Position numbers and translations under genes: made by a program. Source: Algoriphagus aestuariicola (lineage in GTDB: Bacteria > Bacteroidota > Bacteroidia > Cytophagales > Cyclobacteriaceae). Taken from it: a DNA stretch of 64,000 nucleotides. The notes under the pieces are model-generated. The model did no database searches, was not told the origin of the DNA, and saw only the letters and a list, made by a program, of their open reading frames with translations. The stretch lies in contig NZ_JAFKCW010000001.1 of the NCBI RefSeq assembly GCF_017254835.1, positions 310,001 through 374,000 of the forward strand, in the 5' to 3' direction. Position 1 is the stretch's first letter, and each line of letters starts with the position of its first letter. This document shows positions 42,928-52,367 of the stretch, in pieces.

Positions 42928-45900
42928 ATGAAGAAAGTATTACTAGCTGCCTTACTGTTAGGCTGTTTTGTGCAATTTACTTTTGCACAAGACAGAACTA
43001 TCAGTGGCACCGTTTCTTCGTCAGAAGACGGAGGGCCCTTACCGGGCGTTAGCGTTTTGGTCAAGGGTACAACCCTTGGCACGATCACCGGGATTGACGG
43101 TGAGTATTCTATTTCACTTCCTGAAGGAAAGAACATCATCCAGTTCTCCTTTGTGGGTATGGTAAGCCAAGAAGTGGTGGTAGCCGAGTCCAATGTCATC
43201 GACGTGACGCTGGATCCGGATGTGAAGGCACTGAATGAGGTAATCGTCACCGCCCTTGGTGTGTCGCGTGACGAGCGCTCGGTAGGTTCATCCATCCAGT
43301 CTGTGGACGGAGACAAACTATCAGCGGTTCGTGAGCCAAACTTGGTAGGTTCGCTTGCTGGTAAAGTGGCCGGTGTACAGGTAATCGGTAGCTCCGGCGC
43401 CGCTCTGGGAGGTACCCAAAACATCCGTCTTAGAGGGATCAACTCTCTGGGTGGTGGTTCGCCGCTGTTTGTGGTAGACGGTACCCCGATTGCCAACAAT
43501 TCATTCTCCCCGGACAATGACGGAGCCGGCCGGGATTACGGGAACTTGGCGTCTGACATCAATCCGGATGACATCGAGAGTGTCTCGGTTTTAAAAGGCC
43601 CAACTGCTGCGGCGCTCTATGGTAACCGTGCAGCCAACGGTGTGATCCTGATCACCACCAAGAAAGGAAATAAGAAGAAAGGTCTGGGAGTAGACATTAA
43701 CCAGAGTACTTCCTTTGAGAATGTGTACATTCTGCCCAACTACCAGAATGAATATGCAGGTGGTTACACGCAGGATTTCCTGACATTTAACTATGATCCG
43801 GCCATCCATCCAGAGTCATGGTCGAGCTTTGACGGCCAAAAGATGCTGAACTATGCAGCTGACGAATCCTGGGGCCCAAGAATGGACGGTACTCCTGTTA
43901 GACATTGGGATTCATGGTTGCCAGGCGAACAATTCGGAGAGCTAAGACCACTGGTTGCCCAGCCGGACAACGTCCGTGACTTCTTTGATACTGGAATTAC
44001 TGTGAACACCGGTGTTTCTTTCTCAGGAGGAAACGACGAGGGGAATTTCAGAATTTCTGCAAACAACATCTCCCAGAAAGGTGTGATGCCGGGTAGTGAG
44101 CTGACTAAGAATAACCTGAGCTTTAACGGTTCCCAGAAATTTACAGACAAGCTGAATGTAGGTATCAACTTCAACTACACAGGAACCGAAGGTTTGGGCC
44201 GACCTGCCTCTGGATACACTGGACGTAACCCTACCAACTCCTTCAACCAGTGGTTTCAGCGTCAGATCGACATGGATCGTCTGCGCCAGTACAAAAACCC
44301 TGATGGAACTTACCGTTCTTGGAACATCAGAAGTCCATTGGATGCCCGTCCGCTGTACTGGGATAACCCATTCTACGAGGCGTTGGAAAATGCTCCAGAG
44401 GACCGCAGAGACCGTGTTTATGGAAACATAAGCGTAGGCTACCAATTTACGCCAGAATTCAAAGTGACTGGATTCGTCCGCTCCGACTTCTACAATCAGA
44501 AAATCGAAGACCGGATAGCTTCGGGCGGGTTGGACTTGGACTTCTATGGAGTAAGCCAGCGATTCGGCAAGGAAGACAACTATGAAATCTTGCTTCAATA
44601 CGACAAAACCTTCGGTAACCTCTCTCTAAGTGCAACCGCTGGCGGAAACATTCGAAAGAATATCTACTCCTACCTGTATGAAGGTACTGTTGGTGGACTT
44701 TCCGTACCAAACTTCTATAACATCGACGCATCGGTGGATAGACCTACCACCGACTCCTATAAGCAAAACAAAACCGTACGCTCTGTCTATGGTAGTGCTT
44801 CCCTAGGTTATCAAAACACCATCTTCTTGGACGCAACCCTGAGAAATGACTGGTCTTCTTCACTTCCAGTGGCAAACAACAGCTACCTGTACCCTTCCAT
44901 CGCGACTTCTTTCGTGTTTACCGAATTGATGGGATCCAGCGACTTCCTGAGCTTCGGTAAGTTGAGACTGAGCTACGCGCAGGTTGGGTCTGATATCGAT
45001 CCTTATGAGATTGCCCAAGTGTATGAGGTAGGCACGCCGTATGGTTCATTCCCAAATTTGGGAGTACCCAACACTTCACCTAATCCAAACTTGAAGCCGG
45101 CACTTTCCTCCAGTTACGAAGCAGGTCTGGATCTGAGATTCTGGAATGGCAAGCTCAACTTGGACATGACTTATTACAGAAACAACAACAAGGATCAGAT
45201 CATGACCCTGACTGTACCGGGATCCAGCGGAGTGACCGGTGCCATCGTCAACGCGGGTAACATCCGAAGTGAAGGTTTCGAAGTTTCCCTCAATGGTACT
45301 GTACTTGAGAAAGGCAATTTCTCTTGGGATATGGCGCTCAACGCTGCCAGAAATACTTCTGAAGTAGTGGAACTGGCAGCAGGTATCGACAACAGACAGC
45401 TCCAGTCTGCCTACTGGGGAATGACCCTAAACGCGAAAGTAGGCCAGCCATGGGGTACCCTGATCGGTACTGGTTTCCAGTATGCTGAAAACGGCAAGCC
45501 AGTGATAGACGAGGACGGATTCTATGTTCAGCAGACGAACAAAGAGCTCGGAACGACTCTTCCTAAGTTTACCGGAGGTTTCAACAATACCTTCCGTTAC
45601 AAAAACTGGGATTTGACCGCATTCATCGAGTTCCAGGGTGGAGGTCAGTTCTACTCCGTGACCAAGATGTTTAACAACTACTCTGGTCTGGGCGAGGAAA
45701 CTGCCGGTCTGAACGACAAAGGAAATCCTGTCCGTGATGCAGTAGCTGACGGTGGTGGGGTTCGTGTTGACGGTGTATTGGAAGACGGTACAGATGCGAC
45801 AATCTATGTGGACGCCTATGATTACTACTCTTCGTTGTTTGGTATGCACGAGCGCTGGATCTATGATGCATCCTATGTGAAGTTCAGAGAATTGAGATTG

Positions 45901-46113
45901 GGTTACAGCCTGCCTGCGAGCCTCTTGACCAAGACTCCTTTCCACACCGCAAACATTGCATTGATCGCAAAAAATCTTTGGTTGATCCACTCCAACGTAG
46001 AAGGGCTTGATCCATCTGAATTTGGCGTCGGAGCAAATGGCTATGCTTACTTCGAGTCTGGTCAGCTGCCAGGCGTGAGATCTTTTGGTTTTAACATCAA
46101 GCTTGGCCTCTAA
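42928..46113 (+). CDS. SusC/RagA-type TonB-linked outer-membrane protein
   Basis: 1061 residues. Signal peptide ending FTFAQ, N-terminal carboxypeptidase-like beta-sandwich (about 23-105, ISGTVSSSEDGGPLPGVSVL), the TonB box region EVIVTALGVSRDERSVG, the plug (IRLRGINSLGGGSPLFVVDG, VSVLKGPTAAALYGNRA) and a large barrel. It imports oligosaccharides or other large nutrients across the outer membrane with the SusD-like lipoprotein encoded 12 bases later. No glycoside hydrolase is nearby, so it is not part of a full polysaccharide-utilisation locus in this window. Confidence 0.93.
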   Translation: MKKVLLAALLLGCFVQFTFAQDRTISGTVSSSEDGGPLPGVSVLVKGTTLGTITGIDGEYSISLPEGKNIIQFSFVGMVSQEVVVAESNVIDVTLDPDVKALNEVIVTALGVSRDERSVGSSIQSVDGDKLSAVREPNLVGSLAGKVAGVQVIGSSGAALGGTQNIRLRGINSLGGGSPLFVVDGTPIANNSFSPDNDGAGRDYGNLASDINPDDIESVSVLKGPTAAALYGNRAANGVILITTKKGNKKKGLGVDINQSTSFENVYILPNYQNEYAGGYTQDFLTFNYDPAIHPESWSSFDGQKMLNYAADESWGPRMDGTPVRHWDSWLPGEQFGELRPLVAQPDNVRDFFDTGITVNTGVSFSGGNDEGNFRISANNISQKGVMPGSELTKNNLSFNGSQKFTDKLNVGINFNYTGTEGLGRPASGYTGRNPTNSFNQWFQRQIDMDRLRQYKNPDGTYRSWNIRSPLDARPLYWDNPFYEALENAPEDRRDRVYGNISVGYQFTPEFKVTGFVRSDFYNQKIEDRIASGGLDLDFYGVSQRFGKEDNYEILLQYDKTFGNLSLSATAGGNIRKNIYSYLYEGTVGGLSVPNFYNIDASVDRPTTDSYKQNKTVRSVYGSASLGYQNTIFLDATLRNDWSSSLPVANNSYLYPSIATSFVFTELMGSSDFLSFGKLRLSYAQVGSDIDPYEIAQVYEVGTPYGSFPNLGVPNTSPNPNLKPALSSSYEAGLDLRFWNGKLNLDMTYYRNNNKDQIMTLTVPGSSGVTGAIVNAGNIRSEGFEVSLNGTVLEKGNFSWDMALNAARNTSEVVELAAGIDNRQLQSAYWGMTLNAKVGQPWGTLIGTGFQYAENGKPVIDEDGFYVQQTNKELGTTLPKFTGGFNNTFRYKNWDLTAFIEFQGGGQFYSVTKMFNNYSGLGEETAGLNDKGNPVRDAVADGGGVRVDGVLEDGTDATIYVDAYDYYSSLFGMHERWIYDASYVKFRELRLGYSLPASLLTKTPFHTANIALIAKNLWLIHSNVEGLDPSEFGVGANGYAYFESGQLPGVRSFGFNIKLGL

Positions 46114-46125
46114 TTGAAACTAATC

Positions 46126-47553
46126 ATGAAAAAAATAAATAAACTAGTAATGGGTTTGTTGGCAGGATCTATACTGCTAACCTCCTGTAATGATTTTGGT
46201 GATCTGAACACGGATCCCAACAGACCTTCGAATCCGTTGACGTCCGGCCTTTTGACCGGAGCCCAGAGATCTGTCAGCAGCGTTGTCGGTGATGCCACCA
46301 GCGTACTGTACGCGCAGCAGCTTTCAGAAAAGCAATATACGGAGGCCTCACGCTACCAGACGATTTATTTTAACTTCAACGATTTCTACTCAGGTCCACT
46401 GATGAACCTGCAAAGAATCATTGAGTTGAATACCAACGAAGAGACCAAAGGTGACGTACTGAGCTCAGGAAGCAATGAAAACCAGATTGCCGTTGCCCGA
46501 ATCCTGAAGGCTTATTTTTTTGCCACGCTGACTGACAGATGGGGAGAGCTTCCTTACACCGAGGCGCTCAAGGGCGAGCTCGATTTCTCTCCGGCTTACG
46601 ATTCCCAGGAGTTTATCTACACAGACCTGTTGAAGGAGCTGAAAGAAGCCGCCGCTCAGATCGACCCTGGTACGGCAGCTGTGGAAGGTGACTTGCTTTT
46701 CGACGGCAACATGGAAAGTTGGAGAAGATTTGCCAACTCCCTGAGAATGATCCTTGCGCTGAGAATCAGCGATGTATCACCTCAGGCGGCCCAGACAAAC
46801 TTCACCGAAGCCTATTCCGGAGGAATTCTCCTGACTGATTTTATGTATCCATATCTGGGTGAGGCCAACAACCAAAACCCTTGGTATGGCAGATACCTGA
46901 CACGGGTGGATTACGCGATCAGCGACACGATGCATGACTATATGAAGCCTCTGAATGATCCCCGTCTGGAGGTTTACGCTGATACTACTGCAAGCGGAAA
47001 AGGGATAGTTCCGATGCCTTATGGAATTTCCAACGCTGAAGCCGGATCAATCACCAATGCGGATGTTTCCTATTTGGGAATGGCTATGCGCGAGCAAGGT
47101 GCCGAGCTGCCTATCCTTACTACTGCGCAGCTGGAATTCAGCTTGGCTGAAGCAGCTCTCAAGGGTTGGATCAGCGAAAGTGCAGAAGACCATTACCTCA
47201 AGGCAATCGAGTCTTCGTTCAGACAATACGGTGTTTACACCCAAGCTGGTTTTGATGCTTTTGTAGCTCAGCCGGACGTGGCTTGGTCTGACGCAGCAGG
47301 AATCGAAAAGATCGGCTATCAGAAGTGGGTAGCGCTGTTTCTTCAGGGGTTTGAAGCTTGGGCAGAATGGAGAAGACTGGACTATCCGGCCTTGGCTCCG
47401 GCCACGGCTGCGCTTAACTCAAGCAAGGAAATTCCTGTAAGACAGGCTTATCCTACCACTGAGCGTGATATCAATACAGACAACTATCTGGAGGCTGTAT
47501 CCCGTCAGGGTGAAGATGGCCTGGATACCAAACTCTGGTGGGATGTGAAATAA
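46126..47553 (+). CDS. SusD/RagB-type lipoprotein
   Basis: 475 residues from the ATG at 46126. Lipoprotein signal (KLVMGLLAGSILLTSCN), the start motif DFGDLNTDPNRPSNP and helical TPR-type core typical of the SusD-like family that goes with this SusC type. It forms the extracellular lid of the SusC channel and binds the substrate. The gene follows susC immediately and ends in a strong terminator (47581-47612). Confidence 0.92.
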   Translation: MKKINKLVMGLLAGSILLTSCNDFGDLNTDPNRPSNPLTSGLLTGAQRSVSSVVGDATSVLYAQQLSEKQYTEASRYQTIYFNFNDFYSGPLMNLQRIIELNTNEETKGDVLSSGSNENQIAVARILKAYFFATLTDRWGELPYTEALKGELDFSPAYDSQEFIYTDLLKELKEAAAQIDPGTAAVEGDLLFDGNMESWRRFANSLRMILALRISDVSPQAAQTNFTEAYSGGILLTDFMYPYLGEANNQNPWYGRYLTRVDYAISDTMHDYMKPLNDPRLEVYADTTASGKGIVPMPYGISNAEAGSITNADVSYLGMAMREQGAELPILTTAQLEFSLAEAALKGWISESAEDHYLKAIESSFRQYGVYTQAGFDAFVAQPDVAWSDAAGIEKIGYQKWVALFLQGFEAWAEWRRLDYPALAPATAALNSSKEIPVRQAYPTTERDINTDNYLEAVSRQGEDGLDTKLWWDVK

Positions 47554-47580
47554 GCAAAAGCTTATTGATAAAACTTTTAA

Positions 47581-47612
47581 AAGTCCCGGGAGTGCTCCCG
47601 GGACTTTTTTTT
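47581..47612 (+). terminator. intrinsic terminator of susCD
   Basis: A near-perfect GC-rich hairpin AAGTCCCGGGAG/CTCCCGGGACTT with a short loop and eight T residues. Confidence 0.9.
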
Positions 47613-47959
47613 GTGTATGTGGCTAGTCCTGGAAAAAGTCGGCACCAAACCTCACTCCGTCCATTTCTTCGCGTTTTTTGCGGTTAATTTTTGCCGCCAA
47701 GGGCACAAAGGTTTAAGGGATTAATGCCCAGAGGCTGCCAAGAATCTCAATCCGAGAACTATCGCCAGCCTTTTTGAGGACGCAAAGGAAAAAAGCTTCG
47801 CTTTTTCTTCGTGTTCTTGAAAAAGGCCCCCAAAAGTCAAGTGGTCAAAGGATCAATTGGCCCAGAGTTTACTCCTTCCATTCCTTCGCGCTCTTTCCGG
47901 TTAAATTTTGTTTCTCAAAACCAACATTCCTCCTGTTTTAAAGGCGGTAAATAAGCCTA
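47613..47959. repeat. intergenic region with two related TTCGCG-type repeats
   Basis: About 350 bases without a gene. Two similar blocks, at about 47655-47695 and 47870-47912, share the pattern CCATTTCTTCGCG...GCGGTTAATTTT and CCATTCCTTCGCG...CCGGTTAAATTTT. They resemble dispersed intergenic repeats of Bacteroidota. Nothing else is seen. Confidence 0.5.
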
Positions 47960-49399
47960 TTACCTCACATTAAAGCTCTGCAAAAATGGCTGACCATTGG
48001 GACCCACTCCTTCGAGTCTGAGACGGCCGCTATATTTTTCCAAGTACTTTCCAACTTCATCTGGATCTTTTGCAGGCATTTGGTTGATATGGGTGATCAC
48101 GTAGCCGTCCCTGAATCCCAGGTCTCTCAGATATCCACGAGTCAGCGAAGTGATCTTCACTCCATAGGGGATCTTCAGCCGGTCTCTTTCAATCGTGTTG
48201 ACAGCCTCTAATCTGGCCCCAAGCAGACCAGAGCTGTAGAATTCCCGCTTGATGACGCCGGTTCCTCCCTCAAGGTTTTGTAGGGTCAGTTCCGCACTTT
48301 GAAGGCTTCCGCCCCGCATGAACTCCACATTCACCTTGTCTCCCGGATAATAATAGGAGATCGCTTCTTCGAAACTTCCCTTTCCTGTGATTTTCCAATC
48401 TGCTACCCGGGTGATCACGTCGTTTTTGAGAAGCCCGGCTTCCGCGGCGGCTCCCTCACCCAGGACATGGGTGACGATTACACCATCCAAACTTTTTATT
48501 TTCATCTCCTCGGCAAGTTCTGGCGTCAGCTCGACCACGTCCATACCTGGGATGGCTTTTTGTACCTCTCCATATTTGATGAGGTCGTTTGCGACTTTTA
48601 CGGCGATGTCTACCGGTACCGCAAAGCCATAGCCAGTATAGGTTCCTGTACGGGAAAGGATGGCGGTGTTGATGCCTACCAGTTCGCCATTGACGTTTAC
48701 CAGCGCACCTCCGGAATTGCCCGGGTTGATGGGCGCGTCGGTCTGGATGAAGCTTTCCAGTGGGAATTCTCCGCCCAGGATATTGATTTGTCTTTCCTTG
48801 GCGGAGACGATTCCGGCAGTGACCGTAGAGGTAAGGTTAAATGGGTTGCCTACGGCCAGTACCCATTCGCCGATTTTTAAAGCTCTGCTGCTTCCCCTCT
48901 TGATCTCCGGGAGATTGCTGGCTTCAATTTTCAGTACCGCGATATCGGTGTTTTTATCGGTCCCCACGAGCTTGGCCGGATAGGTTCGCTTTTGGTGGAC
49001 CACCTCGATGGTTTCGGCACGCTCGATCACGTGGTTATTGGTGACGATGTAGCCGTCTTTGGAGAGGATGACTCCTGATCCAGTACTCACCTGCTGGGTA
49101 GGCCCTGTACCAAAAAAGAAGTCAAACATGCTGTATCGGCTCGGGTCTGTTCCGCTGAAATTTTTGATGAAAACCACGGATTCGGTGCTGTTTTGTGATG
49201 CTTCTACAAAGGAAAGCGGTGGATCAGTCCTCAAGGGAAGTGGGGAGTTGTCCGAGGCGAGTTGGGTTGGGAGTGCTGAAAATCCATCTCGGATAGAGTT
49301 CTCCAAGGGAATGCTTTCCGAATCTATGTTGGTCCAAAGTGCCGCTCCTCCCAGTCCCGCAGCGAATGGAATTGCTATTGATTTGATCAGAGTTTTCAT
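47960..49399 (-). CDS. HtrA/DegP-type serine protease
   Basis: 479 residues from the ATG at 49399 (a further in-frame codon lies 30 bases upstream). An N-terminal hydrophobic segment (IAIPFAAGLGGAALW) directs export. The trypsin-like triad is visible as VTNNHVIE (His), NTDIAVLKI (Asp) and NPGNSGGALVNVNGE (Ser). Two PDZ domains follow (about 270-375, 390-479). It degrades or refolds misfolded periplasmic proteins and would act together with RseP nearby in envelope-stress signalling (the link is inference). Confidence 0.92.
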   Translation of the reverse strand: MKTLIKSIAIPFAAGLGGAALWTNIDSESIPLENSIRDGFSALPTQLASDNSPLPLRTDPPLSFVEASQNSTESVVFIKNFSGTDPSRYSMFDFFFGTGPTQQVSTGSGVILSKDGYIVTNNHVIERAETIEVVHQKRTYPAKLVGTDKNTDIAVLKIEASNLPEIKRGSSRALKIGEWVLAVGNPFNLTSTVTAGIVSAKERQINILGGEFPLESFIQTDAPINPGNSGGALVNVNGELVGINTAILSRTGTYTGYGFAVPVDIAVKVANDLIKYGEVQKAIPGMDVVELTPELAEEMKIKSLDGVIVTHVLGEGAAAEAGLLKNDVITRVADWKITGKGSFEEAISYYYPGDKVNVEFMRGGSLQSAELTLQNLEGGTGVIKREFYSSGLLGARLEAVNTIERDRLKIPYGVKITSLTRGYLRDLGFRDGYVITHINQMPAKDPDEVGKYLEKYSGRLRLEGVGPNGQPFLQSFNVR

Positions 49400-49705
49400 A
49401 GGAGTGTTTATCGAATGTGCTTTATACAAGTTGTTTACCTTGGCTATGCTTTACAAATTTTAAGAAGTATTTGATGCATTTATTTTTTTCAAAGACCGCC
49501 TAGAACCCCGTCTTCTTGATAGCGGTCCTAGTGTGTATAGCCTTCGACATGCCCGATTTCCTCCATGGAAACGGCAATAATTTTTCCAAATCCCAAAATC
49601 TGACGGATTGTACAAGGAAAAGTCTTTCCAATTGGTAATTTTGTCAGCCTAAGCCTGAAATCTACCTTTTGAAAAGGTGTTTTTTTTGGGCGCTAATCCC
49701 ATTGA
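49400..49705. other. intergenic region with imperfect hairpin
   Basis: About 306 bases without a gene between divergent htrA-type and dxr genes. It contains AGACCGCCTAGA ... GATAGCGGTCCTA (about 49495-49535), an imperfect inverted repeat that resembles ACACCGCCTAGAGGGG ... GATAGCGGC at about 30058-30105. Possibly a dispersed repeat family; promoters of both genes should also be here. Confidence 0.45.
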
Positions 49706-50872
49706 ATGACAGAATCAAAACGTGTAGCCATCCTCGGTAGCACCGGAAGCATTGGCACACAGACATTGGAGGTAATCCGACAGCACCCAGACAAGTTTAC
49801 TGTGGAGGTGCTTACCGCACAGAACAACTGCGATTTGCTAGTTGCCCAGGCGATTGAATTTCAGCCCAACGCCGTCGTGATCGGCAACGAGGCCAGTTAT
49901 CAGCTGGTAAAAGACGCGCTCATTTCACATGACATCAAAGTCTATGCTGGCCAAAAGGCAATCACCCAAGTGGTCGAGATGGAAACCATCGACGTGGTAT
50001 TGACCGCATTGGTCGGCTATTCTGGCCTGATCCCAACTGTCAACGCCATCAAGTCAGGTAAGCAGATCGCTCTGGCAAACAAGGAAACCCTCGTGGTGGC
50101 TGGAGAGCTCATCACAGCCTTGGCCCGTGAAAATGGAGTAAATATTTACCCAGTCGATTCGGAGCATTCCGCGATTTTTCAGTGCCTCGTCGGCGAGTTT
50201 CACAATCCGATTGAGAAAATCATCCTCACCGCATCTGGGGGGCCTTTCCGAGGCAAGGACCGGACTTTTCTCGAAACGGTCAGCCGGGAGCAGGCGCTAC
50301 GGCATCCCAATTGGGATATGGGGGCAAAGATCACCATCGACTCTGCCTCCCTGATGAACAAAGGACTCGAGGTCATAGAGGCCAAGTGGCTTTTTGGACT
50401 AAAAAAAGAACAGATTGAAGTGGTGGTCCACCCACAAAGCATCATCCATTCCTTGGTGCAGTTTGAGGATGGATCGATCAAAGCACAACTCGGGCTGCCC
50501 GACATGCGTATCCCCATTCAGTTTGCGCTGAGCTATCCCCATCGGTTCAAGAGCGATTTTGAACGATTTGACTTCACGAAATATCCTCAGTTGACCTTTG
50601 AGCAGCCCGATTTGAAGACTTTCCGTAACCTGCAGCTTGCCTATGACGCGCTTGCTCAGGGAGGAAACGCTCCATGTATCCTGAATGCCGCCAACGAAAT
50701 TACCGTGGCTGCATTCTTGAAAAATGAGATTGGATTTCTTGAAATGTCTGATTTGATTGAAACGACGATGGGCACCGTGGCTTTTGTTGCAAATCCATCC
50801 CTGGAAGACTATGTCGAGTCAGACAGGGAAACTAGAATCATAACCGAAAAATTAATTAAGTCGAAAGTATAA
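49706..50872 (+). CDS. dxr: 1-deoxy-D-xylulose 5-phosphate reductoisomerase
   Basis: 388 residues, full length. NADPH site GSTGSIG (10-16), central catalytic and metal region VDSEHSAIFQCL and SGGPFRG, and NKGLEVIEAKWLFGL. It converts DXP to MEP, the committed step of the non-mevalonate isoprenoid pathway; it is cytoplasmic. The stop overlaps the start of the rseP gene by one base, so the two are coupled, as in many Bacteroidota. Confidence 0.97.
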   Translation: MTESKRVAILGSTGSIGTQTLEVIRQHPDKFTVEVLTAQNNCDLLVAQAIEFQPNAVVIGNEASYQLVKDALISHDIKVYAGQKAITQVVEMETIDVVLTALVGYSGLIPTVNAIKSGKQIALANKETLVVAGELITALARENGVNIYPVDSEHSAIFQCLVGEFHNPIEKIILTASGGPFRGKDRTFLETVSREQALRHPNWDMGAKITIDSASLMNKGLEVIEAKWLFGLKKEQIEVVVHPQSIIHSLVQFEDGSIKAQLGLPDMRIPIQFALSYPHRFKSDFERFDFTKYPQLTFEQPDLKTFRNLQLAYDALAQGGNAPCILNAANEITVAAFLKNEIGFLEMSDLIETTMGTVAFVANPSLEDYVESDRETRIITEKLIKSKV

Positions 50873-52185
50873 TGGAAACATTGATTATGGTGGGCCAATT
50901 GCTCCTGGGATTGTCTATCCTGGTCGGGCTACATGAGTTGGGCCACTTGCTTACCGCCAAGATGTTTGGCATGAGAGTGGAAAAATTCTCCATCGGATTT
51001 CCTCCGAAAATCGCCGGATTCCAGTGGGGAGAAACAGAATATTCCATAGGCGCAATCCCTCTGGGTGGCTTCGTGAAGATCTCCGGAATGATAGACGAAT
51101 CGGTGGACACCGAACAAATGGCCGGCGAACCGCAGCCTTGGGAGTTTCGTTCCAAGCCTGCTTGGCAGCGTCTGATCGTGATGCTGGGCGGGATCATCGT
51201 CAATGTGATCACTGGGATTCTGATCTTCTTTGCCTTGGTGTACCACAATGGTGAAACCTACTATTCCAGGGATCAAGTCGTAGAAAACGGGATTGTAGCC
51301 TACGAATATGGAGAAGAAATCGGTTTGAAGACCGGCGACAAGATTCTAGACATCAACGGCGAGCCGTACCAGAGTATCACGGACCTTACCAGTGGGTCGG
51401 CTTTGTTGAGCGAAAATGGCTATTATACCGTAGAAAGAAACGGGGAAACACTGAAGGTTGAAATTCCGAGGGGCTTCATCAATACCTTCAATTCGGAAGA
51501 CGCGTTTACCAAGTTTGTCGGACTTCGGTTTCCCTTTGAAGTAGGGGAAGTCGACCCGGGCAGCAGTGCGGAGAAAGCCGGTATCGCGGTAGGGGACAAG
51601 ATTCTTTCGATCAATGGGCAAGAGATCCAGTATTTTGACCAGATGCAGACTTCCCTGAAGGACTTGGTCAATGGATCGGCACAAGTTGTCAGGCAACAGG
51701 GGGCAAAAGTCGATACCTTGAGTATTCCAGTGACGGACGATGCGCGGATTGGAATTACCGTGAATCCACTCATAGAACCAGTGAGGAGAGAGTACGGATT
51801 GGTTGAGGCGTTTAAAAAGGGCACAACACGAGCTTTCACCGTGGTGATCGTCAATGCCAAGGCCATGGGCAAGATGTTTACCGGGGAGGTCTCCGCCAAA
51901 AACGTGAGCGGACCAATCGGCATGGCCAAGATTTACGGAGCCGAGTGGAGCTGGACGAAGTTTCTTAGTATCACCGGTTTGATTTCAATGATTTTGGCAT
52001 TTATGAACTTGCTTCCGATTCCCGCTTTGGACGGAGGTCATGTGATGTTCCTATTGTATGAGATGATTTCTGGCCGTGCTCCTTCGGACAAATTCCTGGA
52101 AAATGCCCAGAAGGTCGGGATGGTCATCTTGCTCGCGCTGATGGTGTTTGCAATTGGGAATGATATACTGAAGCTTTTCAACTGA
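50872..52185 (+). CDS. rseP: RIP zinc metalloprotease RseP
   Basis: 437 residues. The zinc site HELGH is at His21-Glu22-His25 in the first membrane helix, and the third ligand is in LPIPALDGGHV near the C-terminus. Two PDZ domains lie between (about 110-200 and 205-290). Members cleave transmembrane anti-sigma factors and signal-peptide remnants in the inner membrane. The close partner is dxr upstream, a common conserved arrangement. A terminator follows at 52213. Confidence 0.95.
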   Translation: METLIMVGQLLLGLSILVGLHELGHLLTAKMFGMRVEKFSIGFPPKIAGFQWGETEYSIGAIPLGGFVKISGMIDESVDTEQMAGEPQPWEFRSKPAWQRLIVMLGGIIVNVITGILIFFALVYHNGETYYSRDQVVENGIVAYEYGEEIGLKTGDKILDINGEPYQSITDLTSGSALLSENGYYTVERNGETLKVEIPRGFINTFNSEDAFTKFVGLRFPFEVGEVDPGSSAEKAGIAVGDKILSINGQEIQYFDQMQTSLKDLVNGSAQVVRQQGAKVDTLSIPVTDDARIGITVNPLIEPVRREYGLVEAFKKGTTRAFTVVIVNAKAMGKMFTGEVSAKNVSGPIGMAKIYGAEWSWTKFLSITGLISMILAFMNLLPIPALDGGHVMFLLYEMISGRAPSDKFLENAQKVGMVILLALMVFAIGNDILKLFN

Positions 52186-52212
52186 GATTGATTCTTTCTT
52201 TCCAAAGTTTTG

Positions 52213-52240
52213 AAACCGGGTTCTTTAGCCCGGTTTTTTT
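52213..52240 (+). terminator. intrinsic terminator of dxr-rseP
   Basis: AAACCGGG/CCCGGTTT stem with an eight-base loop and a T7 tail, 28 bases past the stop. Confidence 0.88.
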
Positions 52241-52367
52241 GTTTGAAATCAAAAAATCCAAATCGTCAAAAATAAATGTATTGATAACCATTAGCTTATG
52301 AACCGCGGTCCTTTCTGTGTAGCAAATTAACAGTTTAAGCATTAACTCGAATTGCAATTCTAGTTTT

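Noticed and set aside
42928-47553. Polysaccharide-utilisation locus
   Set aside because: Only the SusC/SusD pair is present; no glycoside hydrolase, lyase or regulator accompanies it here.
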